64,000 bases of DNA. It comes from Ensifer sp. Root278 (GTDB lineage Bacteria; Pseudomonadota; Alphaproteobacteria; Rhizobiales; Rhizobiaceae). Shown in pieces: positions 43,812 to 55,700 of this stretch. The position numbers and the translations under genes are program-made. Each line of letters begins with the position of its first letter. Within the stretch, counting starts at the first letter, position 1. The DNA lies in NCBI RefSeq assembly GCF_001429285.1, contig NZ_LMJJ01000008.1:76770-140769 (forward strand), written 5' to 3'. Under the pieces are notes generated by a model that was not told the DNA's origin, did no database searches, and saw nothing but the letters and a program-made list of their open reading frames with translations.

Positions 43812-44016
43812 CGGTGCGAATCTCTCCTTCCCGGTATCTTTAATTGGAATATAGCGTGCCTTACGCTCTCACCCTAGAGCGGATTGTCTAAGCTCACATG
43901 TAACCGCGGTCACAAAGGCCCTCGTATCCCGGCGCAAAATTGATTTGTACCATCCGAAAGCGGGTTCATAGTTTCGCCAAACGAGGTCGAAAAACGGCTC
44001 CAAGGGAGGAACCAGT
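43812..44016. other. Divergent intergenic region
   Basis: This 205-base region lies between the ABC protein (minus) and the methyltransferase (plus). AGGGAGGA precedes the latter's start. No convincing promoter or operator was seen. Confidence 0.4.
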
Positions 44017-44862
44017 ATGTCCGCGCATCTCGATCAAATCCGCGATCAGCAAAGAGAAACCTGGGACCGCTTTTCAGCCGGCTGGAAGAAATGGGACGCT
44101 CTCGTTCTCGGCTGGCTTGCCCCCTTCGGCCAGGCGATGATCCGCCAAGCAGCGATCAAAGACGGCGATCAGGTGCTTGACGTCGCTGCTGGGACAGGCG
44201 AGCCGGGACTGACCGTCGCCGCCTCGATCCCGAACGGGCGCGTCACCGTCACGGATCTATCCGAGCGCATGCTTCAGGTGGCGAGCGAAAACGCCAGGAA
44301 CCGCGGTCTGACGAATTTTGAAACCAGGATCTGCGAGGCCGGTGCATTGCCTTTCGCGGACGCGACGTTCGACGCTGTTCTTTGCCGGTTCGGCTTCATG
44401 TTTTTCCCTGATGTTGCGGCAGCAGCCGAACAATTGAAGCGGGTCGCGAAACCGGGTGCACGTGTTTGTGCTGCCGTCTGGGCCTCGCCTGACAAGAACA
44501 TCTGGGCAACGACGATCATGTCGACCATTGCGCGCCACGTGGAAATGCCGAAACCGCCGGCGGGAGCCCCCGGCCTGTTCCGCTGTGCGCCCGAGGGCCT
44601 GATGACTGCCGTCTTTACTGACGCGGGCCTGCGAGACGTCCGTGAGGAAGAGGTCACGACCACGATGGTTCACGACACGCCCGAAGACTATTGGACCTTC
44701 ATGACCGAAATCGCCGCACCCGTGGTGGCGGGATTGGGCCAGGCGGATATTGCAACGCGGGAGCGTATCAAGGCTGAGGTTCTGGATCTTGCCCGGCAGT
44801 CGATCCGGGCGGGCAAAGTCGAATTGCGCTCGACCGCGACAGTCGTCGCCGGTACGTGTTAG
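44017..44862 (+). CDS. Class I SAM-dependent methyltransferase (UbiE-like)
   Basis: The product is 281 residues. SAM-binding motif I is VLDVAAGTGEPGLTVA (about 53-68), followed by VTVTDLSERMLQVASENA (acidic loop), GALPFADATFDAVLCRFGFMFFPD (motif II, typical of UbiE/Coq5) and LKRVAKPGARVCAAVW (motif III). The substrate is unknown; UbiE-type folds also methylate many other small molecules. Monocistronic, with a strong ribosome binding site. Confidence 0.88.
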   Translation: MSAHLDQIRDQQRETWDRFSAGWKKWDALVLGWLAPFGQAMIRQAAIKDGDQVLDVAAGTGEPGLTVAASIPNGRVTVTDLSERMLQVASENARNRGLTNFETRICEAGALPFADATFDAVLCRFGFMFFPDVAAAAEQLKRVAKPGARVCAAVWASPDKNIWATTIMSTIARHVEMPKPPAGAPGLFRCAPEGLMTAVFTDAGLRDVREEEVTTTMVHDTPEDYWTFMTEIAAPVVAGLGQADIATRERIKAEVLDLARQSIRAGKVELRSTATVVAGTC

Positions 44863-44927
44863 CCGCTAGAGCGCGCTTGCGCTCGAGGCTTTGGCGTGAC
44901 GCGCCTGGGGCATGAACATTGCGCGGA

Positions 44928-46226
44928 CTAGCGTGTCAGCGCTGGGTCGAGTGGCGCGGAAATCCGGCCATTTTTACCGGCGGCGAGCATCCTGGCCATC
45001 TCGTTGACCGCCGCCTCCCGCTGTGGATCCCTTCCTGCCGCATAGGCAAGCGGCGACGCCACCGAAATATCCGGCTCGATGCCAACAGCTTCGAGCCGAA
45101 GGTCGTTGTCGATCACCGCATCGGAAACCGCGAGTTCGAGCAGACTGTCATCCGGCAAGACATAGGCGCGGCCTGCGAGCAGGGCGCCCGCCGTCCGTTC
45201 ACCGACCAGCGGGATGGCATTCTGCCTGAGGGCGTAGGCGAAGAGCTCCAGGCCGCTACGCGTACCTTTATCGATCAGCGCGATTACCGGCTTTCGCCAA
45301 CGGAAGTTTGCGAGTGTCGCATCCCCGCGGCGCGGCACCAACCGGAAGGACGGCGTGTCGCCAACGAAAAGCTCCGCCGCATCGGCAGGGCCACCACCCC
45401 AGCGCCCGCGCAAGTCAACGACAACACCCTCGGCGTTCTTGAGGCGGCCGGTCGCAAGGGCTTCCGCGACAATATTGAGGCCATTGCGCGTTGAGAGCGT
45501 CCACATCCGCACGTAACCGATCTTGTGGCCATCGCGTTCGCTGAGTGCAAGACTTTTGTCGATCGCCCGCTCGAACATCGGCAGCGGCCGCAAGCGCTCC
45601 ACCTGGACTTTCGCCGAAATCGATGCGGCATCGCGATGGCGTCGAAGCCGGATCTCGACGCTTCTACCTACCTTATCGGCGAAAGAGCCGATTTCCCGGT
45701 AGGGAAGCCCGTCAACCGACAGGATCTCGTCACCAACGAGCAGGCCGGCCTTCTCGGCGGGCGATCCATCGTAGACATCGGCAACGAAGCGACGATCACC
45801 GTCAACGGCCGTCACCATGCCGATGCCGGGATAGCGGACCTCGCCATCCGGCGGAAAGAGGCGGCGCACGTCATTCCGGATTGCGAAACGGAAAATGTCG
45901 GAGAGTTCGAAATAGTCGATCGTATCGGGCTTGTAGCGTCCGGTATGCGAGACCCGAAGGCTGGAAAGGACCGATGTGATCGCGTCGTCGACGTCGCTGG
46001 GTGAGCTCGTGGTCGCGATCGAGTGCAACCTCCCGTCGATTTGTGCCCGAGCAGCGGCGTTGAAGCGGGCCAGCGCCGTTGTGTCGTAGAATTCCTCATC
46101 CACCAGTTCGACGACGCGGTCAAACACAGGCTGGCCCGAACGCGTGACGTCGACTGCATGAAGAGCAGTCGGCTCCGACAGGAGCAACGCAATGGTCAGC
46201 AACGTACCTGCGAAGCCAGGGCGCAT
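44928..46226 (-). CDS. S41-family peptidase with PDZ domain
   Basis: The product is 432 residues. A signal peptide (about 1-24, TLLTIALLLSEPTALHA) precedes a PDZ domain (VADVYDGSPAEKAGLLVGDEILSVDGLPY) and an S41 peptidase domain. The nucleophile Ser is in KPVIALIDKGTRSGLELFAYAL. The Lys of the Ser-Lys dyad seen in CtpA (GxKTxGKG) is missing: the position reads GERTAGALLAG, as in the S41 branch without that Lys. The late VGIEPDI is typical of the family. It would act in the periplasm. ATG 46226 is chosen because the signal peptide starts there. Confidence 0.85.
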   Translation of the reverse strand: MRPGFAGTLLTIALLLSEPTALHAVDVTRSGQPVFDRVVELVDEEFYDTTALARFNAAARAQIDGRLHSIATTSSPSDVDDAITSVLSSLRVSHTGRYKPDTIDYFELSDIFRFAIRNDVRRLFPPDGEVRYPGIGMVTAVDGDRRFVADVYDGSPAEKAGLLVGDEILSVDGLPYREIGSFADKVGRSVEIRLRRHRDAASISAKVQVERLRPLPMFERAIDKSLALSERDGHKIGYVRMWTLSTRNGLNIVAEALATGRLKNAEGVVVDLRGRWGGGPADAAELFVGDTPSFRLVPRRGDATLANFRWRKPVIALIDKGTRSGLELFAYALRQNAIPLVGERTAGALLAGRAYVLPDDSLLELAVSDAVIDNDLRLEAVGIEPDISVASPLAYAAGRDPQREAAVNEMARMLAAGKNGRISAPLDPALTR

Positions 46227-46779
46227 AGCTCGTCCTCCGGTTTCCGATCGCTCGATTATCGGCCAAACACGGCTTCTTGGGAGGCGGCCTGCTTGCAAAA
46301 TCGCGTGATCTCGGCAGCGGACACCGTCCGCCCTGTCTGGTTCCGCTCGTTTTCAGATCGGAGTTCCCGGAGGCAGGCAAGGCATCGCAACGATCGTAGA
46401 CTATCCGCGCGCAATTGGTGATTGCAATTTTATCGCTCGTTAAACGCGAAGCGATTAATCGACACCCGAATGGCGGTCATGTGGCGGACGAAGCGGCGCT
46501 GAGCAGATCGGGCCTCTGATCACTTTGGGTCATCAAAAAGAGGCGGCCGGATTAGCTCGTAGGAGCTATAAAATCCATTCAAACCAATCCGTTAATGGCG
46601 ACAGATCTATTATGAAAATTCTGTAACGCAGTTGTCATATGCTTTCCGGTTTAAGTAAAAATCTAGCGGATTATGAAGATTTATTGACTGCGAAAGATTA
46701 CGGCTTGTCTTTCCGCATTAGAGTTTGTTAACATTCGAATATAGGGGTTTCATTACAGCTTTGAACGCGGGAGGGTGGC
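46227..46779. other. Intergenic region upstream of the giant surface-protein gene
   Basis: This 553-base region becomes AT-rich from about 46560, consistent with a promoter for the giant gene. No open frame is convincing and no clear operator was seen. GGGAGGG at the end is the ribosome binding site of the next gene. Confidence 0.5.
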
Positions 46780-49700
46780 ATGCCGCTGTCGTCGATGCTT
46801 GATTCCAAGAATTCCCGACACCTCCGCCGAAAGTCAGCCGCACAGGATGGGCCACCTCCCCAGGAAACGGCGATGATCGAACGCCTTTTCCGGTGGTTCG
46901 GTGGCAGGAAGGCACGAAGCTTCACACCGCGCTCGGAAACCAGCCATCTACCCGGGCTCGCGCTCGAGACGCTTGAGCCCCGTTATCTGTTGTCTGCCGA
47001 TATCATGCCCTTTGCGGTGGACATGGTCGGTGATGGCGGCGCTGACTACAGCCTGCGCTATGACAACCTGATCCAGGCGGTCCAGGTTTACGACAACAGG
47101 TCGAGCCTCCTCGTTGCGCAGCGGAATGCCGCGGAAATCGACTATATCCGGGTGACCGGTACTGCTGCGAACGACACGCTGACAATCGATTTCGGCACGG
47201 ATTTCCTTCAGGCGCTCGATATCGATTTTCAAGGCGGCGACGGCGACGACAGGCTCTCGCTGACCGGCGGCGTGTTCGATCTCGTCGAGTTCGCGGTCGA
47301 TGGTGCAGGCTCCGGTGTGTTTACCGCCGCAGACGGCGAGATCAGCCATCGGATCGGTATCGGTGGCGTCTCGACCGTGACCGATGCGACAACCGCGCAG
47401 GAGCGCATCTTTGCCGACATGACGGGCGAGGGGCAGACTCTGCGTCTCAGCGATGCCGGCACGCCGGGAGACGGGTTCTCGACGCTTGACAGCATCAATG
47501 GCGGCGCGCTGGTGTCCTACACCTTCGCTTCGCCCAATCTGAAGCTGACGATCGACACCGGCGCCGGCGACGACACCTTCGTCCATAATGGTTTCGACAA
47601 CGCCGTTTCGGGCAAGGTCCTGCTGAGCGGTGGGGCCGGCAGCGACGCAGTGATCGGACCGCCGGAAGATACCGACTGGAACATAACCGGATTGAATTCC
47701 GGCAACGTTTCAGGGGTGTCCTTCGTCGAGGTTGAGAATCTCAAGGGTTCTGCCGACAACGAGGACACCTTCTTCGTTTCAGCTGGCGGCGGTCTGACCG
47801 GCGTCATGGACGGTGGTGCCGGCGGCTTCGACAGTCTCGTTCTCGATGGCGGCTTCTTCCATTCCGTCACCTACGTTGCGACCGGTCCCGCGTCCGGCAC
47901 GATCACCCGCGATGGTCAGGTTCTGCGCTACGATGGCCTGGAGCCGATCACAGATAATACGGTCGTCGCCGATCGTATTATCGCGACCAGCGATTTCGAC
48001 GACGAAGCAAGGCTGAAGGATAACGGTGACGGCACTCTGACGCTCGAGTCGCTGTCGCTTATCCCGACCTTCGAGAAGGTCACCTTCGCCAAGCCCACCA
48101 ACAGCCTGACAATCAAACTTGGCGCCGACCTCGGGATCCCGCTGCTGTCGAAGGATGTCCTAACGGTTACCGGTGTCAATCTAGGGGCTGCAAGCTTTAC
48201 TGTTTTTGGCGAGAACGCTGCCGATACAGCTGGCGATGACGGCAAGGACGAAGTCTTCATCGAGGGGACGAACACATTCGGCGCCTTGGCGGTTCATGTC
48301 GAAAAGATCACGGTTTCAGGTAATGTCTCGGCGACGACGGTCACCCTTGTGGCGCTCGCCGAAGACGACGGCAAAATCACCGGCGGCGCCTATTTCGCGA
48401 CACCCGAGGCGATCATCGACCTCAGCGGCGCGACCATCACCGCCTCTGGCGCCGTGCAGATCTCGGCGACGGCGGATGCGACCGTTTCGGCTTCGACCGC
48501 GGAGGTTGGTCCGCTCGAAGGCGTCATCGTCACCGTTCTGCCGGAGGCGAGGATCAGATTTGACAACAGCACGTTGACGGCCGCGAGCCTGACGGCCGGC
48601 AGTTCGGTCAGCGTTTCGCTGACCGCGGCCGACGAAGGCGATGCAAGCGAGAACGACACGACCAAGGATGCCGCGGTTTCCGTGACGGTTGTTCTCAGCG
48701 ATTCCATCACAGAAGTTCTGGGCGGCAGTGCCTTCAACATATCCGGCTCCGTTTCTCTGACCGCCGACACCCAGCTGGCACTGACGACAACCGCGGATGG
48801 CGGCTCGGGCTCCAAGGGCGCGAGCGTTGCCGTTTCGGAAGTGAACGCGACGACGCGCGCCTATATGGCGGGCAACTCGTCGCTCAACGCCAATGGCGGT
48901 AACTTGCCCGATTCCGTCGCCTTCAGCGCGACTTTGACCAGCAATGTCAGCACCACCGCGATCTCCAGCGCCGGTGGTTCGAACCAGGGCGATGGCACGA
49001 GCGAATCCGAAAAGCGGCTCGCCGACCCGAACCAGGACAGCAATACCTCGGACAAGGCGGCGACCAGCGGCGGCGACATCACCTTCGCAGGTGCCGTCAC
49101 GGTTTCCGATTACCGGACAACGACGGAAGCCTATCTCGACAGTTCCACCCTCGTTTCCGCAAGCACACTTGCCTTGACGGCGACCTCCACCGAGAGCGTC
49201 ACGGCAGCCGCCGACGGCTCGGCTACGGGCAGCGCCGGGACCGGCGTCGGCGTGGCTGTCGCGCTTGGCATCGCCGATGTAACCACCCGTGCCTATGTCG
49301 CTGGAACGTCGGATCTGACGGCGAGCGCCGTCAACCTCAATGCCACGCTGAATGCCGGCGACAGCTTTGTCGTGACGGCGGAAGCCGGTGCGGGCGGCGC
49401 CGAAACCAATGTCGCCGGGGCTCTCGCGATCAACATCATCATGACCGACGTCGAAGCCGTGATCGAGGCCGGTGCGACGGTCGATCTCAATGGCGCGGAT
49501 CTCAGCCTCACGGCCTCGTCGACCACTCACGCCGAGACGGCCGCCACCCCCAATGGCGATGATCTCGGTGAAGCCGGCGAGACCGGCATCGGCGGCTCGG
49601 TAGCTCTTGTCGTCATCGACAACAATTCCATCGCGGAGCTCGAAAACGGTGCGACGGTCACGGCCGCAGACGACGTGACGCTTTCGGCAACCGGCAGCCA

Positions 49701-52700
49701 TGAATCCGAGACGACGGCGGAAGCCGGCGGCACCGGCGGCAGCACCGGCATCGGTGGCGCAGTGGCGATCGACGTGATCGACAACACCACCCGCGCCTCG
49801 CTCGGGACGGACGATGTCGAGCTCGACATAACCGGTGATTTCTTGGCAACGGCGACCCATCATGGGCTGAGCACAACCACGGCTGACGGCACGGCGATCG
49901 GTTCGACCGCGGTCGGCGCCGCGATTGCGCTTGCCTTCGTCGACAACCGCGCGATTTCGACCACGAACCGCAATCTGCGTGCCGACGGTTCGGTCAGCCT
50001 GTCGGCGCTCGGCGATGGCTCCAGCAAGGCGGACGCGAAAGCCAGCGCCAAAGGCGCCGACAAGAACGACGAATCCGCCGATGGCAACACCAAGGCCGAT
50101 CAGCAGAAGCAGAAGCAGGTAGACTTCGCCAACAGCAAATCCGGCGATGCCGACAACACGAGCCAGACCGCCAACACCGGCGGTGGCAGCGGTGGCGATG
50201 TCGGCGTCGCGGCCGCCCTTGCGATCAACGTCTCCGACAGCGAAGCGCTGGCCAGCATCGCCATTGGCCGCAACGTGACGGCTGGCGACGGCGCCGGAAC
50301 CGGCGGCGTGAGCCTGCAGGCGAAGAACAACATGGATGCTTCGGCCATCGCCGATGGCAGCGCGACGCTCGAAAGCGAAACCTCGGGCACGGCGGTCGGC
50401 GCCGCCGTGGCGATCAACGTCGCGGACATGAGCAACAGGGCGATCATCGGCAACGGTGCGGTCGTCAACGCCGACGGCGGCGTCATCCTGTCTGCCACCA
50501 TGAAGAATGTCGGCGGCGACCAAAAGAACGTCTTCGAAGCGCATTCGACCTCCGGCGCCAGCGGCGGCGACACCGGCGTTGCCGGATCGTTTGCGCTCAA
50601 CGTGTCGGATGCGACCGCAGAATCGGCGATCCGGCCTTTCGCCAGCGTCACGCTCAGCAGCGACGACGCTTCGCTGACGGTCTCCAATACTTCGGAAAGC
50701 AGCGCGGTCGCCGAGGCGGATGCCGAGAGTGCCAGCACCGGCGTCGGAGCCTCCTTCGCCATCAACGCAGCCGACAACACGGCATCGGCCAAGGTCGAAA
50801 ATTCCGTGGTCCTCACAGGACTCGACGACCTGACGCTCAGCGCCACCGGTAGCCACAAGACCACCACGACGGCGGAATCCGGGGCGACTGCCGAAGATGG
50901 TACCGGTGTTGGCGGCGCTATCGCGATCACTGTTGCCGACAATGTGACGGAGGCAAAGCTCGGCACCGGAGGCCTTATCGACCTTGACGGCGCCTTCGCC
51001 GCGACCGCGACCCACCATGGCGACAGCACGACTTCGGCACTCGGCGACGCAATCGCCGGAAATACGGCGGTCGGCGCCGCTATTGCGCTTGCGTTCGTCG
51101 ATGACAGCGCGACTGCGAGCACCGCCCGCAACATCACTGCGGATGGCAATGTCAGCTTCTCAGCCCATGGCGATGGCGCGAGCAAGGCCGAAGCTACAGC
51201 CAGTGCCGCGGGTGCGGACAAGGATAAGGAAAGCGACAGCGGCAACACCACCGCTGACGACCAGAAGAATAAACAAAAGCAACTTGCCAACGAGAAATCG
51301 GGCAAGACGAACACGGGTGACAAGTCCGCAACGAGCCAGGGCGGTACCGGCGGGGGCCAGGTAAGCGTCGCCGCAGCGCTCGCCCTCAACGTTTCCTCGT
51401 CGCTCGCCGTCGCCTCGATCGGTGATGGCGTCACGATCATTGCCGGGCAAGGTGCGGGCACCGGAGCGCTTCAGCTCCAGTCCTCCAACAACATGAATGC
51501 CAGTGCGACGGGCGACGGCAAGGCGACGACCACGAGCAGTGGCACCGGCGTCGGTGTCGCCGTTGCCATCAACGTCGCGACCATGCGCAACGAAGCTTCG
51601 GTCGGCGCCGGCGCGCACATCACGGCCGACGGCCTCACCGCTTCGGCGACGATGAAGACGGTCGGCGGCAACGCCGAGCACAATTTCGGTGCGAAATCCA
51701 CGTCAGGTGCGAGCGGCGGCGAAACCGGCGTGGCGGGCTCGTTTGCGTTGAGCGTTGCAACCACCAATACGCTCGGCACGATTGGGCTCGACCACGGCGG
51801 TGGCGGCACGACGTCTGTGACGCTCACTGGCGGCAACGTCAGCCTGCAGGCAACCAACACAACCAAATCGACGACAGAAGCGACGGCCCATGGTGCCGGC
51901 AGCGGCTCAGGAAGCACTGGCGTCGGCGCATCGATAGCGCTTGGTATTTCGCTCAACACGACCTTCGCCGGGATCGAAAACGGCGAAACGATCAGCGGCA
52001 ACACCGGCAACTTTCAGGCACTTGCCACCTCGAACGATACGGTCACCACCACGGCAAAGGCGGGCGCAGCCGGCAACACTGCTGTCGGTGGCGCAATTGC
52101 AGTCGCCTACGTGGATAATGACACGGATGCACATATCGGCTCGGGTGCTGGCGGTGCGATCACGCTGACCGGAAATCTCGCCGCGCAGGCGAGCCATGCC
52201 AGCACGATCCACACGCTCGGCGACGGCGAAGCGGCCGGCAGCAATGTCGGCGTCGGCGTTTCGCTCGCTTTGAACATCGCCGAAGTGACCAACGATGCCT
52301 TTGTCGGCAGGAACTTCTCCGGCGCCAACAATGTCAGTGTCACCGCGACGTCGACTTTCGACACGAAGGCAGAGTCCAAGGCGAGCGCCAAGGGAAATGA
52401 TACCTCGAAGGCGAACTCCGACCAGGAGAGCAGCAACCAGACGAACATGGCGCAGAACCAGAGTGGCGGCTCGAAGGCGCCGACCCAATCTGGCAGCAGC
52501 AGTCTCGGCACCGCCGATAGCAAGAGCACGAATGAGACGGGTAAGTCGACACAGGGCGGGACCAGCGTCGCCGCAACGATCGCCGTCAACTTCCTCGACG
52601 CCGACAACACCGCGACGATCGCAAGCAATGTCGTGATCGGTTCTTCGGGCGCGATGGAAATCGCAGCGACCATGACCACCGACGCGCGTGCGCTCGGCAC

Positions 52701-55700
52701 GGCGACGGCGACCAACACGAGCGCCAATACCGGCGTTGCCGCCGCTGTCGGCCTCAATATCGCCTTGCTCGACAATACCGCGCAGGTCAATTCCGGCGCC
52801 GATCTTACCGCCGGTTCGATCAAGGTGCGGGCAATCACGGCCGATGGCGAAAGGAATACCTTCCAGGCGCGGGCACTGGCAGGCGCCGTCTCGAAGAACA
52901 CCGCCGTCGGCGGCTCCGTCGCGATCAACTATCTCGACGTCAATTCGAGTGCTATCATCGGCAACAACGCCGATCTCGACGCCAACGCCGGCGGGATCGC
53001 TATCAATGCGGTCAGCGTCAACGAGATGCAGAGCATCGCCGGCGGCGCGGCGCTGAGCCTCAATGGCGGCACCGGTGTCGGCGTCGCGGTTTCCATCAAT
53101 ATCGTCAACGATCTCAACACCAAGGCCGACGTCGGGACCGGCGTCGATGCCGAGGCGAGCGGCGCGATTGGTGTCACGGCCCATGCCGAACTGCTGCCGA
53201 TTACGGAGAGCATTCCTGTCATCGGCAATCTGGCGGTGACCAGCTTTGCTGCCGGCGTTGCGGCAAGCAACGGAACGGCGGTGGGCGGTTCCTCAAGCGT
53301 CAACGTCGTCTTCATGGAGACGCATGCCTTCATCAATGACGGCTCCGATTTCGACGGCAATGGCGGGGTGACCGTCGAAGCGACCGATATCTTGACCATG
53401 GTCAGTGGTGCTGGCGGCATCGGACTGTCCGGCGGCAGCAATGCCGGTGTCGGCATCGGCCTCGACGTGAATGTCATCATCCGCAATTCCAGCGCCTGGG
53501 TCGGCGGAACTGCGGATCTCGGTGCCATTGCCGGCAATATCCTCGTCAACGCCGATTCATTCGACACCATCACCTCGATTGCAGCCACCTTCGGATTGAG
53601 CCTCAGCGGCTCCGGTGTGGCGGCCTCGGTGGGTGTCGTCGTGCTCGACAGCTCGACCGAAGCCTATGTCGAGACGGGAACAGCACTCGACAAATCCGAG
53701 CTTCATGCCGGCGGAAATGTCTCCCTCAAGGCAACCGGTGACGCCAAGATCTTTGCGCTCGCCGGCGGCATCGCCTTCGGCCAGGGTGCCGGCATCGGCA
53801 TCGGCGGCACGGTCTTCGTTCACATCGACGATGTGAAGGCCGAGATCCGCGGCCACGCCGACGTTGAAACAGGCGGACCCGTTGGTCTCGATGTTTCGGC
53901 GATTTCGACTGAGGACGTGACCACGATCGCCGCCGCCGGTGGAGTATCGACCAGCAGCGCAGCCGTGGCTGGTTCTGTCGCTGTCACGGTGCTGACGGAA
54001 ACGACGATCGCGCGCATCGGCTCGAATACGGCGGTCACGGCCCAGTCCGGTGCAAACGATCCGGGTGTTGCCGCCTACGCCTATGGCGAGACGGATCTCC
54101 TGACGGTTGCGGGATCGCTTGCTGCGTCCGGCGGCAGCGCCGCAGTTGGCGCCGGCGTGAATATCGCGACATTGATCAAGACCACGCAGGCATCGATCGA
54201 TTCCGGCATGGATATGGATGCCGATGGCAACATCAAGGTCGAGGCAACCAGCAACGAGGATGTCGGCTCCTTCTCGGTCGCAGCCGGCGGGGCCTCCTCA
54301 GCCGCGATCACGGTCTCGGCGGATGTGTTCATCTTCGACGTGAAGACTCGCGCCTTCATCGGCGACGATCCGATCGACGGCATTGGCAATGCGGGCCTGA
54401 CCGACGTTCGCGCCCTTGGCAGCGTGCTGGTGCAGGCGGTCGATGAAACGGAGCTCGATCTGATCGTCGGCGGCGTTGCCGTTGGCGGCAGCGCCGGCGT
54501 CGGTGTCGCAGCCGGTGTGGCCGTCGTCACCAAGACGACGGAATCGTTCATCGGTGAAGACGCGCGCGTGACCGGCGAGGGCCAGCACAGCGTGGCTGCA
54601 CGCACCGGCCGGTTCGACATCAGCTTTGCCGGATCGCAAAGCATGGGCGATGGCTATGACCCGCAGACCGACGGCCAGGTCAGCAAGGACAGTCTCGAAG
54701 CGGGCGTGCCGATCAAGCAAGGCGGCGGCGGCCTCGGCCAGTTCAATGACCTCGACCAGGATGAGAGCGATGACGGTACCCCAACCGATCCAGGCTTGAC
54801 CCAGCAGCGGACGGCGACGGCCGCCGTTGATGGCGGCTTCCGCGGCGTCGCAGTTTCGGCAAGCACCAAGGACGATATCGAAACGGCGGCCATTAGCGTT
54901 GGCGGCGGCGGGTCCGTCGGTGTCGCCGTCGGTGCGGCGGTCAACGTACTCAACACGACGACGACCGCGCTGATCGGGGAAGGCGCCCGCATTAATCAGG
55001 ACATGAGCGGTGGCGGCAATGGGGCGCAGTCGGTCCTAGTCGCTGCGGCCAGCGATTTCAGCCACCTCGGCGTTGGCGCCGGTGCGGCCTTCGGCGGGTC
55101 GGGTGCAGCCGCTCCGGCAGTCGACGTGTCGGTCATTACCACGAAAACGAAGGCGACTATTGGCGACGACACGCTCGTAGACGCGAACAATGATGTAGCG
55201 GTCATCGCTACTGCGAAGGAAAAGGTTCTCGTCGTCTCCGCCGGGCTTGCGGTAAGCGGCGCCGTCAGCCTCGCCGGCGGCGTCTCGGTTGTCTCGCTCG
55301 ATGCCGATACGTTCGCGCGCATCGGGGATTCGACGGTTGAGGCCGGCGGCGATGTCGCCGTCATGGCCAAGGACGACTCGCAGTTTACCATCGTTTCCGG
55401 TGCGGTCGCCATCGGTCTCGCCGGCGGTGGTGCCGCTGGCTCCGTTGGCGTCGTCAACGTCACCAAGGATACCGAGGCAACGATCGGCGAAAACGCGACG
55501 ATCGACGCGCGCGCCAACGGCGCGGGTATCTCGAACGTGCTCGACGGCCAGATCACGACCAGCGGCGGCGATCCGACCGGTTTCTCCACGCTTTCCGGTG
55601 AGGCGCACGGCGTGATCGTCCAGGCGCAATCGTCGGAAATCGTTACGCATATCGCCGTTGCCGGCGCCGGCGGGCTCTATGTCGGCATTGCCGGTGCGGT

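Noticed and set aside
44870-44910. GAGCGC/GCGCTC hairpin after the methyltransferase gene
   Set aside because: Six-base stem without T run; no support as a terminator.
46718-46925. Short minus-strand frames at the start of the giant gene
   Set aside because: They are about 65 codons and overlap the ribosome binding site and N-terminus of the giant gene, with no protein-like features.
48316-51018. Long minus-strand frame (900 codons) antisense to the giant gene
   Set aside because: Its composition follows the codon pattern of the opposite strand and has no domain character; the plus strand is an unbroken frame with clear repeat structure. The similar 984-codon frame at 55036-57990 is rejected for the same reason.
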